Below, piece by piece: positions 50,232 to 60,624 of a stretch of 64,000 nucleotides of DNA. Origin of the DNA: Phallus indusiatus (Eukaryota > Basidiomycota > Agaricomycetes > Phallales > Phallaceae); assembly GCA_027605045.1 (NCBI GenBank), contig JAQFWX010000009.1:1240001-1304000 (forward strand), given 5' to 3'. The notes below the pieces were generated by a model. The model did no database searches. It was not told where the DNA came from and worked only from the letters and a program-made list of their open reading frames with translations. Within the stretch, counting starts at the first letter, position 1, and every line of letters starts with the position of its first letter. Position numbers and translations under genes: made by a program.

Positions 50232-50800
50232 CGTGACACCTCGACTGGATGAAGGATCATCGAATGCGTTCTTTATTGAATAATTTGTAAATGGCTAACC
50301 TAACGCCAGGCATAGTTTCAAGTAAGCGTTCTCCGGGACCTGCAACCCGCGGTTTTCTTACAGCGCGGGTTCTGAAACAAATTTGTTTGTGAAGTGAGAG
50401 AAGTGAAAATATAAGGTTTAAGGCCGAAAAGACTAACTTAGCAGCGGGTTCTGTTCGTTACTTGTTAGTCAAGTATATGAAAGTAGCTATCAGAATACTC
50501 TTACTTTTCTGGGAAACATTACGGTTCGGCTTTAAAAGGCTCCTAGATATATAATGAAATTTGAACATCGAAAAAGGTGGACAATGGCAGCGATAGAGCT
50601 TACGCGAGTTGAAGGAAGTTGGATTTACATATTGCGCAGATGTTGTCCAAGTTGGCTTCTACACCGGTTTGTTGAACTTGAAGCTTAACGTCATCGCTGC
50701 AATGACAGATCGGTGCTTTTGAGTCCATGTAGATAATCTCGTTGGTAGCGCGTGGATCCCGGCGGTCGTCGTACAAGGGCTGCAGAAGGCTGGTCAAAGA
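50232..50800 (-). other. Possible 5' exons of the transcription-factor-like gene, or a separate small gene
   Basis: Minus-strand coding-like blocks with plausible GT-AG borders occur here. One (about 50591-50780) holds PLYDDRRDPRATNEIIYMDSK and two CxC/CxxC pairs (ICHCSDD, ICAICKSNF). A second (about 50315-50370) reads TRAVRKPRVAGPGERLL. Whether they belong to the gene ending at 47578 cannot be settled by eye. Confidence 0.35.
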
Positions 50801-52489
50801 AGAGAGCGAAGGCTTAAAAAGAAAGGGCGACTTTTCAAAAAGCCCGTAGCTTGTTTTGCCGGCTATAGTCTGTTCTCGGATATCAGCGGAAAACAGTTTA
50901 GCTTAAAAAAAAAATGCCGCGCTTGCATTTTTACAGTGGGACGACGGCTAGTATACAACCACCTTTTTGCTATTCATTGGAATTGAACTTCCGTGACCAA
51001 ATCTGTACTATTGCGCATGGAACGAGGCAAGTTGAGCGGGCGGAATATGAAAAAACTAAATTGCATTCAGCTGAATTTAAATTTCAGTTTGAATGGTATC
51101 TTAAAACTTGGTGTCTGTCTGTAAGGAGAAATTTGAAGAGTAATCCAAAAGCATTTGCATCCGCAATTATCCAGTTTTTGCCACTTGACGTTATTAAGCT
51201 TTTAAGAAAGCTAAAATAATCTTCTCATTTGTGATCACCATGACATTTAAGCATCCCTGCAGTATCACTATTTTTATTCCCGTTATCTTCTCACGCTAGT
51301 TGCTGCTGGAGATGGGGAATGAAAAAAAAATCGAAACGAATGTGTTCCTGATTTAGCTCCGATACATGATGGAAATGTGACTTGAACCGTCTTAAACCCA
51401 CCGCCGAATATTGCTAATTCACCGGGAAGCAAGCTTTTCAATTTCAATGTTTATATGACCTTTCAGCTGCCAGATAGCGCTATCAGTGATATACGTGGTA
51501 GGGGATCGACTTCAGACTAATCAACTAATTGTTGTCGTCGACACCTGGATGAAAAGCCGGCACGGTATTACCATTGAAAATGGTCCTACGGTGAGCTCTT
51601 TTTCTCTGTACATATCTTTCCACTCAAGCGAATTTATTTTAGGCGCAACAACTGTGATATGCGCGTGCGAGACCCTCACCGGTTTTAAGTTAACGTGGTT
51701 TCCTCGCTGTCTAGGTACAAAGCTGCACCGTCACCCTACGTGCTCATCACCAAGACAGTCCGAAACGCGGAAAATCCAGGAGTGCACGAGTGGGTGGACG
51801 CCATTCCCCATCGGTACGAATAGAAAAGCAAAAAAGCTCATATGGTGGTTCTTTGGGAAATCAGATCGTTGAGGCTAAAAGGGTGCGTAGACTGCCTGAT
51901 TTTTTACTGTACACATCGGAAATGATTGCTGAGTCCGTCGATTGTATTTTGGATCAGACTGAACTATCGTGTCCTCGCCTGAGGAGCCAAGCACCCACGC
52001 TCACGACTTACGAGGAGGCCTATGGCAAGCTATCCGAAACCTATTCAGCCTCATCCGAGTTCACATATTAAAGGGTGTAAATCGTGTTTAGTTTATTAGT
52101 CTATACATTCTGCTACCAGCGTATCTGATCAGTTGGCGGTAATGAATGAGTGTTTTCCGTAGGCAAGTGAAGCATCGACCACACATTGAAAGTGTGTGTA
52201 CTGAAATAACAATAAATACGCACACATCAATTGACTTGCAAGTAGTTTTCTTTTCGCTCTTTTTGCCCTCTGTTGGTCCGCGCGCGGGAAGTTTGGGTTT
52301 GTTGCAGCAGTTTTACGTACAAAATGGAATGGAATAAATAAATGTCCATTGTCCTGAGCATGGGCAAACATGTGATGATGATGACTAAGTGGACGAGTGT
52401 GGACCATCATTTATAACTGCACAAACAAACCGGAAAAGTTTTTTCTTTTACCGCATCTCTGCCTGCGTAGACGAACGAACAGAAAGATC
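50801..52489. other. Intergenic, about 1.7 kb, with a possible short gene
   Basis: Plus-strand block 51715-51823 reads YKAAPSPYVLITKTVRN then PGVHEWVDAIPHRYE before TAG. It is preceded by a plausible intron and a short exon (RNNCDMRVRDPHR), so it looks like the end of a small gene. Upstream joins are unclear and no family is recognised. An open frame at 50914-51219 is probably chance. The last few hundred bases should hold the NAP1 promoter. Confidence 0.3.
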
Positions 52490-54098
52490 ATGAGCACGAA
52501 CGTGAATATACCGACCTCTCAGTCATCCATTACGGCTCCAACCCCACAAAACACCCCCTTGACATCTGCTCCTATCACTCAACACCTGTCTCGTCCTACT
52601 GTTCCAGATATCCAAGAAAACGAGGATGAAGAGGATGATAACGACCAAGACTCTCCTTCTGACCGTAAAGGAAACGTTAACCTGGGAGAAGCTGGGGTCA
52701 GTGGCTTAGGTCCTGAACAACGTGCCGTTCTCTCTCAACTCGTCCAGGGAAAGCTGAATTCTCTTATCGGCCAAAGTTCTGGTTACATCGAAAGCCTGCC
52801 GGTCGAAGTTAAAAAGAATATCCAGGGCTTAGTTGGCGTACAAGCAGAGTATACGAAACTTCAAAAGGAACACAAGAAAGAGGTTCTTGAGTTGGAGAAA
52901 AAGGTGCGTTCTTTTTCTTTTAACTGTACGCAATGAATGAATCCCCCTCCAAATCTGTTTTTTTTTGTCCAGTATATGGCCTTGTACAACCCGATATTCG
53001 ATCGTCGCTTGGCCATCATCTCTGGTGTTTCGGCTCCTTCTGAAGCTGAAATAAAGACGGGCGAAGAGCAGATGTCGAAAGATAATCCGGACTATACGCC
53101 ATTGCCACCTACCTCTCCCACCCTCATATCATCCTCCATATCTGAAGCTAATCCCGGAACTGGAATCCCTGAGTTTTGGTTAACAGCAGTACGCAACCAT
53201 GTGGGCCTTGGAGACCTGATTACGGATCGCGATGCTGAGGCTCTCAAGAGTCTTACGGACATCCGTGTCTCGTATCCCGACGGTCAAAGACTTGGGTTCC
53301 GACTTCATTTCTATTTCAGCGCCAACGAATTCTTTACAAACAGCGAACTTACGAAAACCTATTATTACAAGGACGAGCTCGGTTACGAGGGCGATTTCGT
53401 ATATGAGCGCGCCGAAGGATGTCAGATTCACTGGAAGGAGGATAAAGATTTGACGAAAAGTTTTGAGATTAAGAAGCAAAGGAACAAGAGTACAATGTTG
53501 TCACCTATTTTCGCTGAGATCACGTTCTGATTGTATCATTTTCAGATACCAACCGGACACGTCTTATCCGCAAAGTTCTCCACGTTGAATCGTTCTTCAA
53601 CTTCTTTAGCCCTCCGACTCCGCCATCCGATCAAGATATTGAGAATGAAAATATTGAGGAAGACGTTTTGGAGGATCTTGAGAATCGTCTCGAGCTTGAT
53701 TATCAGATCGGGGAGGACTTGAAGGAGAGAGTAAGTGATCACTCGTCCGTGTTTCGCTTACCGTGATAGTTTATATCGTTTCGCTCGTAGATCATCCCTA
53801 TGGCAGTCGATTACTTTACGGGAAAGGCTCTTGAGTATGAAGATATAGATTTAGAATCGGACGAGGGAGAGGATGATTTCGATGACGATGATGACGATGA
53901 TGAAGAAGAGGATGAAGATGAGGACGATGACGACGTCGATGTATGTTCGTTGTCATGGCGAATGTTTTCATTACTGACATACGCATTGCACTTTCGTTTC
54001 AGGACGTTCCCACTCGTAACAAGCGTAACGTTCCTCCTCGCCGGGGCGGTAAGTCTCAGGGCGCGGCGAACAACAAGGAAGACTGCAAGCAACAGTGA
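52490..54098 (+). CDS. NAP1: Nucleosome assembly protein NAP1
   Basis: Histone H2A-H2B chaperone shuttling between cytoplasm and nucleus. Five exons: 52490-52903, 52973-53489, 53546-53730, 53791-53940 and 54003-54098. After a Ser/Thr/Pro-rich N-terminus come LPVEVKKNIQGLVGVQAEYTK, the long dimerisation helix LQKEHKKEVLELEKKYMALYNPIFDRR, then IPEFWLTAVRNH, ITDRDAEALKSLTDIRV, GFRLHFYFSANEFFTNSELTKTYYY, CQIHWKEDKDL and VESFFNFFSPP. Then IIPMAVDYFTGKALEYED and a long Asp/Glu-rich tail. It ends in a basic RNKRNVPPRRGG. All family blocks are present in order, and the length (about 450 residues) is typical. The acidic tail is the usual histone-binding tail. Confidence 0.95.
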
Positions 54099-54841
54099 AG
54101 GAGAGCCATTCTAGGTTCATGGTGAAAATCAAAAAAGAAAGAGAAACTTATAACATTTTCCACAAAATATGGACCCCTTCCGTTGCAGTGGTTCATGTGT
54201 TATTTCCTTAAAATGCCTTTAATTCGGTTTTATTTCATGCATTTTACCCTCCCGTTGCCCTTTGCTCCCTTTTTCCATATACTGAATCTCGTGCATTGTC
54301 AGTTGATTATTATTGCTTGCTAAAATCATTCTACATTCTACTTCTTTTCCTTTTCTCAATCCTTTTTAATACCTTGTTTCCTCAGGCTATCCTAGTAGAG
54401 TACACGACGTGTCCCATTGTTAGCAACGCAATGTCTAAACGTTTGATATTACACGCCGTTGCCAGTTGATGCGAAAGCCTATCAACTACGATTGACATCC
54501 AAGAGTGACCATCAATGTAGTTGTACAGCAGACTGCATAACATTTTGAAAACAGAAAAGTAGTCTTGCATATCGCATTTTGGTCAACTAATCGGCATGAC
54601 AATGGAAAGATGACATGGGTAACCGGTGATCTTTGAAGCTGAACACGGATTTTTACGTTTCGGTCTCTACCACTCAACGTCCATTCTAAAGCTACTTAGT
54701 ATTAATAATGGAAATTAATTAACATAATAAGAGGAAATTGAAAAAAAGGCGATCATAATTATAAGAAAAAGATGGTACATCTAAACAAAACAACACGAAA
54801 ACAACATAGGAGCAAGGAAAAAAAATAATGTTTGTCCGGTT
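54099..54841. other. Convergent intergenic region
   Basis: 3' flanks of NAP1 (+) and the Cys-rich gene (-). AT-rich near 54700-54830. No other feature is seen. Confidence 0.4.
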
Positions 54842-55183
54842 TTACCGCGATACTTCCTTGACGCGCTGCATATGGATGAACTCGAATGGATCCGACGCTG
54901 CAGTACTACTGCTGTCGCTACTCTTGTCGACAGCCTGGTCCGCCAACTCCTTCAGCCATAAGTTTTCGCATTCCCAACAGGGCATCATGTGTAGCACGTC
55001 CATGACTTGTTGCTCAACTGGGTCAGAGCATTTTTCGTGATTTTGACATCCTTTTGTTGGATGACGATGTGAGGTTTTACATCTTGGAGAGAGGCAATCC
55101 TTGTGGGTCGTCGAGGACTGTTTGAAACCGTGTCCACAGGTGCAAAGGGCGGTACCGTATGTGGTTATAGCGCACATTGCCAA
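54842..55183 (-). CDS. Small cysteine-rich protein, probably zinc-binding
   Basis: An open frame of 113 codons from an ATG at 55183 (MAMCAITTYGTALCTCGHG). Cysteines are spaced CTCGHG, CLSPRCKTSHRHP, GCQNHEKC and PCWECENLWL, with His residues between. This pattern occurs in short agaricomycete proteins of unknown function (a C-GH ... DC-SP-C--S--HP order) and suggests bound zinc. There is no signal peptide, so it is likely intracellular. The Ser-rich C-terminus ends VKEVSR. An upstream exon (near 55270-55360) is possible. The function is unknown. Confidence 0.6.
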   Translation of the reverse strand: MAMCAITTYGTALCTCGHGFKQSSTTHKDCLSPRCKTSHRHPTKGCQNHEKCSDPVEQQVMDVLHMMPCWECENLWLKELADQAVDKSSDSSSTAASDPFEFIHMQRVKEVSR

Positions 55184-55985
55184 AATCGAACCAGGTCAGA
55201 ACCCTTTTGACATTTGACAATTGCTTGAAATTAGCTCGAAGAAACTTTCGATGGTAAAAGCGCGGCTTACTTACCTTTTTGGGGCAAGAAGCAGTAGGAG
55301 AAGAGAAAGCCGGAAGCAAAAAAAAAAGGTGTTCTAGCCCGCTGGGAGAGTCAGCATTGGTCAACGTGTCAATGCCTGGCGTTCAAATGGGTGTGTACAT
55401 ACCGGTATCAAAAACCACTGACTTTTCGGGATATTCTGGATATTGAAGTTGAGGATAATAGCAGGAGAGACTCAGTTCTTTCACTTTCCTAGTCTCACTC
55501 GTGGCTCTTATATAAAACAACTGATCCACATTGATCCATGAGTTTCGTGGATACGCCTCCCTTTTCCGTATTGTTTTGCGAAATGTAACCTAGCCGAAAA
55601 CACGTTCCCTCTTGTTTCCTCCCAATAATGGAGGGTTTAGTCAAGCACCAAATTAATATAACTTAAAAACGTGGTAGCATACGTGTACAACTACGTATAC
55701 TATTCAGTGACGCGTCTTCTGGATTCTGCTGCGTATATTACGAGCTCGTTCGCTCCACAACGCGCCCCATCCTCGCCATTATTGCATTCAAATTTGAAGG
55801 TAAAAAGATAAACGAATCTAAAAAATAACTACACAGGTATTCACATACTTATTAAGCAATGTATGGTATCACAAGGAAAGGTACAATTCAACCGATATAT
55901 CATAGCACATACTTATTAAGCAATGTATGGTATCACAAGGAAAGGTACAATTCAACCGATATATCATAGCAAAAAAAACAAAAAC
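55184..55985. other. Intergenic, about 0.8 kb, with a 64-base tandem duplication
   Basis: This contains the promoter of the Cys-rich gene and the 3' flank of the G-alpha gene. The only clear structure is the direct repeat at 55842-55970. Confidence 0.45.
55842..55970. repeat. Perfect tandem duplication, two 64-base copies
   Basis: The unit starting ACATACTTATTAAGC and ending ATATATCATAGC occurs at 55843-55906 and again at 55907-55970 without visible mismatch. It lies just downstream of the G-alpha stop codon, in the probable 3' UTR. Exact identity indicates a recent event. Confidence 0.9.
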
Positions 55986-58141
55986 TCAAAGCAGTTTAAC
56001 ATCTCTTAGATCGTCCCGTAGAATAATGTCTCGAACTAGGATACAGCACCAATAAGTTAAAAGGTCTAGTTTGTGCAAGAAAGCGGAGAACTATACCATT
56101 AGCAATAATTGAGGTGGTTCGACCGGTGTCCGTAACAGCCGTAAGGTGCCCTGGTTGAATGAAAAATCGAATAAACAACGGCGCCGAGCGTACAAGTGAA
56201 GGACGTACAATATATTTCCCGCTCGTGATTTGGTGAATACGACTGATGCAACGCAATGAATTTATTTTTGAAATCTGTGAGATCGCGCGTCAGCTATAGC
56301 CATCAATAAATTATCCTATTTCCTTACATTTGGCAACAGCTTCGTAATCATTGGGACGATCACCGTACGATGTCATATAATGACTCAGACGGACACCAGC
56401 ATTCAGTTTCGCCTGGAGGACAATGTGAAGCGGGATGTCAAGGAGGGCGACTAAAGATGCGAACATACCTGTAATAAATCACACTTGTTTAGGAAGAGAA
56501 TAATATTGACCTTCGCCAAGAGTTTATTTGAGACAATAGACCGCCATAACAAAAGGGAATCTTCCAGGCGGTTAACTCTGGGGTCCTAGCAGCCGTGTTC
56601 ATCAGCACTTCAAAGTCCGTTCGTTGTCGACCTACGATCTAAACTCACTTCAGCTAAAACCTGATCAAAGGCAGATATAGGTGCCAGGAATATTAATGCG
56701 TTCACTGCAATAATGATATTTAGATGAGTTAATTTAGGTAGCCATGGTTGACAGGGCTTACTGTCTTGAAAGTACGGAACCCATGCCTGACGCTACACGT
56801 GCAAATTGTTTAGAAAACGGATTCGTATAGAAAGCTAATTCTTGATACCTGATTCCGCGCACTAAGAAAGTTTGATATCAACAGATGAAAGGCAAGCATA
56901 ATTAAAAGAACGCGATACCGACCCTCCCACGTCGTATATCTTCCAGTCTACGCCTTTCTGTTTACCAGTTTCTAGTGAGAAGCAGTGTTCTACAACGCCC
57001 ACCGTTTTCAATCGGGCTTTTAAAACGTCGTCATCATCGGGAATATATCGAACATCAGTTATCCGTGAGAGAGAATCAAGGTAGCTAGTTGGCGTTGATC
57101 GTCAGTCAGCCAGCATATCAACAAGGAAGCATCCAAGCAAAACTTACAAGCCCGAGCTTTCCTCCAAACGCAATCGTTTCCTAGCCAACTCATTTCTAAC
57201 GATAGGATCATTCCACAGTTGTTCAATGTATGGTCTACATTGAACAAGTACGTGACAAGGGTCGGAAGGATCGTTCCACCAGCCATCTGCTTCACTGACG
57301 AGCGAATCTACATGTATTTGCACATTCAGAAAAGAACTGGCGTTGAGGATAGTAGAGTCTTTACCTGTGTTATTTCTTGATGTAAATTTGTTTAAAGCTT
57401 TTTTCCAATTGACGCGATTATTGACGGTAACCTCTGCCTTTGGATTGGGTCGAGGTGTGGGACCCAAATGAGTTGCCTCATCTTCGTCGCCGGACGATAA
57501 GCGTTTCACGAGCTGTTCCTCGAGCTCTGCAAGAGGTTGTAGGTGTCCCCGAAGCACGGTGTATTTGGGGGAGGAGAAGACTGAGTTGGTTGTGGATATA
57601 CCTGTTGACGGCCGGTTAGCTTCGGAAATTGAATCGCGATGCCTGACTGAGGCAGTATCATCGTCATCGTCAAGATATGCAGGCTGAATATCTGGAGGAG
57701 AGAGCGCATCAAGGATCCGTCTAACTGAACGCACGAGATTGAGATAGACAACGGGACGCCAGGATAATCGCTCTTGCCGAAAAGCGTTGGGTGTGTACGC
57801 TATCTGGAACTCTAAGGTGTGGAAGGATTGGTTGTCACTAATTCACGGCTCAGACTGAGAAGAGGAAAACACATAAACGTACGTTTGAGTGTTGTACTCT
57901 TTCCGCTTTCGCTTTGACCCAAGAGTAGTACTTTGATCTCTTGACGAGATTTAGCCTTTGCTTTTAGAGCTTCCTTTTCTTGACGCAACTGCTCGTCAAT
58001 GCCATCGCTGATCTTTTTAGCCTCGCGTTCTGACGCTAGGCGTGCTTCTCGCTGAACTTCTGTCTCATCGGATGGGGGCTGCAAAGCGGCAGTTAAAGGG
58101 TCAGAAAGACGGCGAGAGGCAACAATAGAGGCAGTTGGCAT
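55986..58141 (-). CDS. Divergent heterotrimeric G-protein alpha subunit with long insertion
   Basis: GTPase that relays receptor signals. The start at 58141 (MPTASIVASRRLSDP) is followed by SEREAKKISDGIDEQLRQEKE and the P-loop VLLLGQSESGKSTTLK. The next exon reads AYTPNAFRQERLSWRPVVYLNLVRSVRRIL. About 150 residues of acidic, Ser/Pro-rich insertion follow (DDDDDTASVRHRDS ... TPRPNPKAEV) before WWNDPSDPCHVLVQCRPYIEQLWNDPIVRN. Then come SLSRITDVRYIPDDDDVLKARLKTVGVVEH (switch I), WKIYDVGG (switch II), AWVPYFQD, ALIFLAPISAFDQVLAEDRRTNRLEDS, ILFLNKCDLLQAKL (NKxD), a TAVTDTGRT segment and the end RDIILRDDLRDVKLL. There is no Gly at position 2, so no N-myristoylation is expected. This fits the expanded non-canonical G-alpha group of basidiomycetes. 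Exons in 56300-57060 are very short. Confidence 0.87.
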
Positions 58142-59677
58142 CCGGAAGAATCTGGGAGGGGGTGTGTGGGCGAAGACGAGAGAAACTGATACAAGTGCAA
58201 AGATGGGTTGACGGGAAAGAAGAAAGAAAGGGAAAAGAGAGCCAAAAAGAGAGAGAGAGAGAAGAACCCAAGTGCGCGGGACCCTGGTTACTCCAAAGTG
58301 AGCGTCTCGCCTGTGCGATCTAATCCGCTTGCGCTGAGGCAACCGTTTGTCGAGAGCGTAGAAGCAAGCCTGAAGGGTTGGAAGTGTGTCGGGAATCGGT
58401 TGCGCTTTGAGCTTAAAAAAAAAAACTAGGTAGAACGTTTGATCAAATATAGTCGAGGTGGAGTATAAAGGGTCGCGCTTGTGATAGTCTGTGAATGGTG
58501 GTGGGATATGAAAACAAAGTTAGGAGCGGAAGATTCTCACAGTGAAATAGGAAACAAGAACATTAAACACAGCATACTTGATTCGATCACGCACCAACCA
58601 TAGCACGCACACACACACGGGTGTAGAAAAGTGAGGCGATGCGGTCGATGTCAGTAACTGTGAGCCAACCGGCATTGCCCGCTGATCATCAAGGCAAAGG
58701 AGAGATATGGTCAAGTCTGCCCGGATGCCGGTGACGAAATCATTGACATACACGAGATTGGTGCGTTGCATGGGCAGTTTTTCGTATTGATATATCGCGT
58801 GTGTGGAATTAACGGAATCAACTCACTTGACTCTGAAAAGATGTCGCTAACGATTCACTCAACATGGAGGGATATTAAGCATTTATCCACCGGCCATGCA
58901 TTACTGCGGATCTGCGACGTGAACAAACGATTGGCTGTATACCGGAGAGAAAAAGAAACAAATAGGCGCCTTTCCACTGCCCATCAAACTAATCTTCAAT
59001 CATGAAAGATGAGTGCAAATTAGTGCTAGAATTTTTCTCTGTCCGGTTCTTTGTTCTCTGCTGCTCGAAGATTAGCTCTTTTCAGAAAGAAAAAGAAATA
59101 AATATTGGTGGCTATGTGAATAGATCACTACTAACAAATTTATATCATACTCTTGCCCTCTTGTAAAGGATAAGAAAGATGGAATATTAAGATGGAATTC
59201 AGAAATGAGAGTGAAGAGAAGGATTCTAGAAGTCTTTATAACAGATCATGGGTACTTTCTGGGTGACATATGTGCACCACACAGTTCACACTGCCTGTGC
59301 TGGACAGCTGATAGGTTAACATTTGACATAGTCAGTATTCTGAATCTCCTAGTATTACAGCATCTACACTCATTCCTCAATCTTCTCAGTCTTACAGTAT
59401 TGAAACTCACCAGTAGTACAGCAGTGGATTTATGTTCCAGTTTTTTTTGTTGGTTAAAATACTTAGATTTTATCTTATGCTCTGGTAACTTTAAGGAGTA
59501 GTTTCTGGATAGTTTCCTGCAGTGGACTAATCAAAGAGCAAGAAGTTCATGATTGTCATATTGAACTAACAAAGTAGTTTATGCAGAATATATTATCTTA
59601 CTTTATCTATTGACTTCAAAACACCTTCTATGTCTAGAATTACTAGTCATGTAACAAAGCCAGTGTAATTCATCATA
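58142..59677. other. Intergenic and start of the repeat-rich region
   Basis: 58142-58800 is the upstream region of the G-alpha gene, with purine-rich GAAA/GAGAGA runs near 58205-58270. From about 59000 base composition turns AT-rich. 59290-59420 contains loosely repeated TCAGT-TACAGTATTGAA-like segments. No exon is recognised. Confidence 0.45.
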
Positions 59678-59696
59678 CAGTGGCTCACAAAAGTAT
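59678..59696. mobile_element. Possible Tc1/mariner terminal sequence
   Basis: CAGTGGCTCACAAAAGTAT directly follows a TA dinucleotide. This is the typical start of fungal and animal Tc1-like terminal repeats. No clear inverted partner was found downstream (a weak partial match lies near 61455-61485), so it would be a remnant. Confidence 0.35.
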
Positions 59697-59952
59697 CACT
59701 ACATTCTTATATTTAAAGAGATTTGTCTATAACTTTTGAAATAAATAAAAATATTGTTTAATCTCTAAATCTATTGAAGACAGTATTTAGATAGATTAAA
59801 GATCTATAACTACTGATATAACTATTGGTAGTTTTTCCTAATCCTAATAGGTGAGGTTTTTTTGGCTCTATAATTAGTGCTTTTAAATCTGAAATAGTTT
59901 AATTGTAAAGAATCAAAGACATTATATAGTATGGATATATCAAAGTAGTTGA

Positions 59953-60619
59953 TGTCAGGGTACGCTACCACCGTCTCTCATTTTTCTATTTATTATCATC
60001 GGCATCACTTCATTTCCATTCCATTTACTATTTCCGTATTTTACTTTCATCTTCCGTTCCCTTGTTCAGTCTCTATTTCACATTCTCTACTCGCGCGCGT
60101 CGCGCGCTCGTACCCAGCGTGATGCCCGTGACATCACGTCGCTTAGGCTCGGTTCGGGCGCCTAGCACTTAGCTGTGTCAGGGCCGCACGCCGCGTTATC
60201 GTTTTTCATGTATATAGTCGCTGTCTGTAACGGTTCCGCTATGACCAGCGGACTACTATTACCCATAGTACATATTAGTATATATATACAATTGCATGCA
60301 GACGATCGTCGTCTGCACAAGTACCTAGTATTATGTAATGTACATAGGCGCCGTCATACCAGTAAATACCGCGTAACGGTAAAGGCGCCGGCAGCCTTTC
60401 TTACCTGCACTTGCAAATATACAGCTTTATACTGTTTGTTGTGAGTCCGTAAGAACCGGGCTAATCGTAAACTGTAACGAAACGTTACACTGTCCCTAGA
60501 GTGAGGGTCCCTAAGCTTGTTCTCTTAGGATCCCCTCCCTCTAGGTGAGTAGTATAGTTCTCTCAATATATTTTACTTAGGATCCCCTCCCTCTAGTTGT
60601 GAGCTGAGTAGCCCTAACA
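59953..60619. mobile_element. Solo LTR 1 (667 bases), LTR retrotransposon
   Basis: Begins TGTCAGGGTACG and ends GCCCTAACA, so it has TG...CA ends and a short imperfect terminal inverted repeat. A 5-base target duplication GTTGA lies at 59948-59952 and 60620-60624. There is no internal coding region, so this is a lone LTR left by LTR-LTR recombination, or a non-coding derivative. Its termini match those of the element at 63221. Inside is a GC-rich palindromic stretch near 60090-60110. Confidence 0.87.
60495..60598. repeat. Direct and inverted repeats inside solo LTR 1
   Basis: CTTAGGATCCCCTCCCTCTAG occurs twice, at about 60524 and 60576 (period 52). An inverted, diverged copy (CTAGAGTGAGGGTCCCTAAG) precedes them at about 60496. 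Confidence 0.65.
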
Positions 60620-60624
60620 GTTGA

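Noticed and set aside
50914..51219. 101-residue open frame on the plus strand
   Set aside because: No family, no supporting exons, and not protein-like in composition compared with its neighbours.
53811..54092. Serine-rich minus-strand frame
   Set aside because: It is the reverse complement of the NAP1 acidic tail (GAT/GAC/GAA runs).
57812..58342. Longer G-alpha start at 58342
   Set aside because: The extension is hydrophobic and unlike the family. The ATG at 58141 gives the expected distance to the P-loop. A membrane-anchored form cannot be fully excluded.
58135..58429. Plus-strand frames rich in Lys/Glu/Arg
   Set aside because: They arise from purine-rich GAAA/GAGAGA promoter sequence of the G-alpha gene on the other strand.
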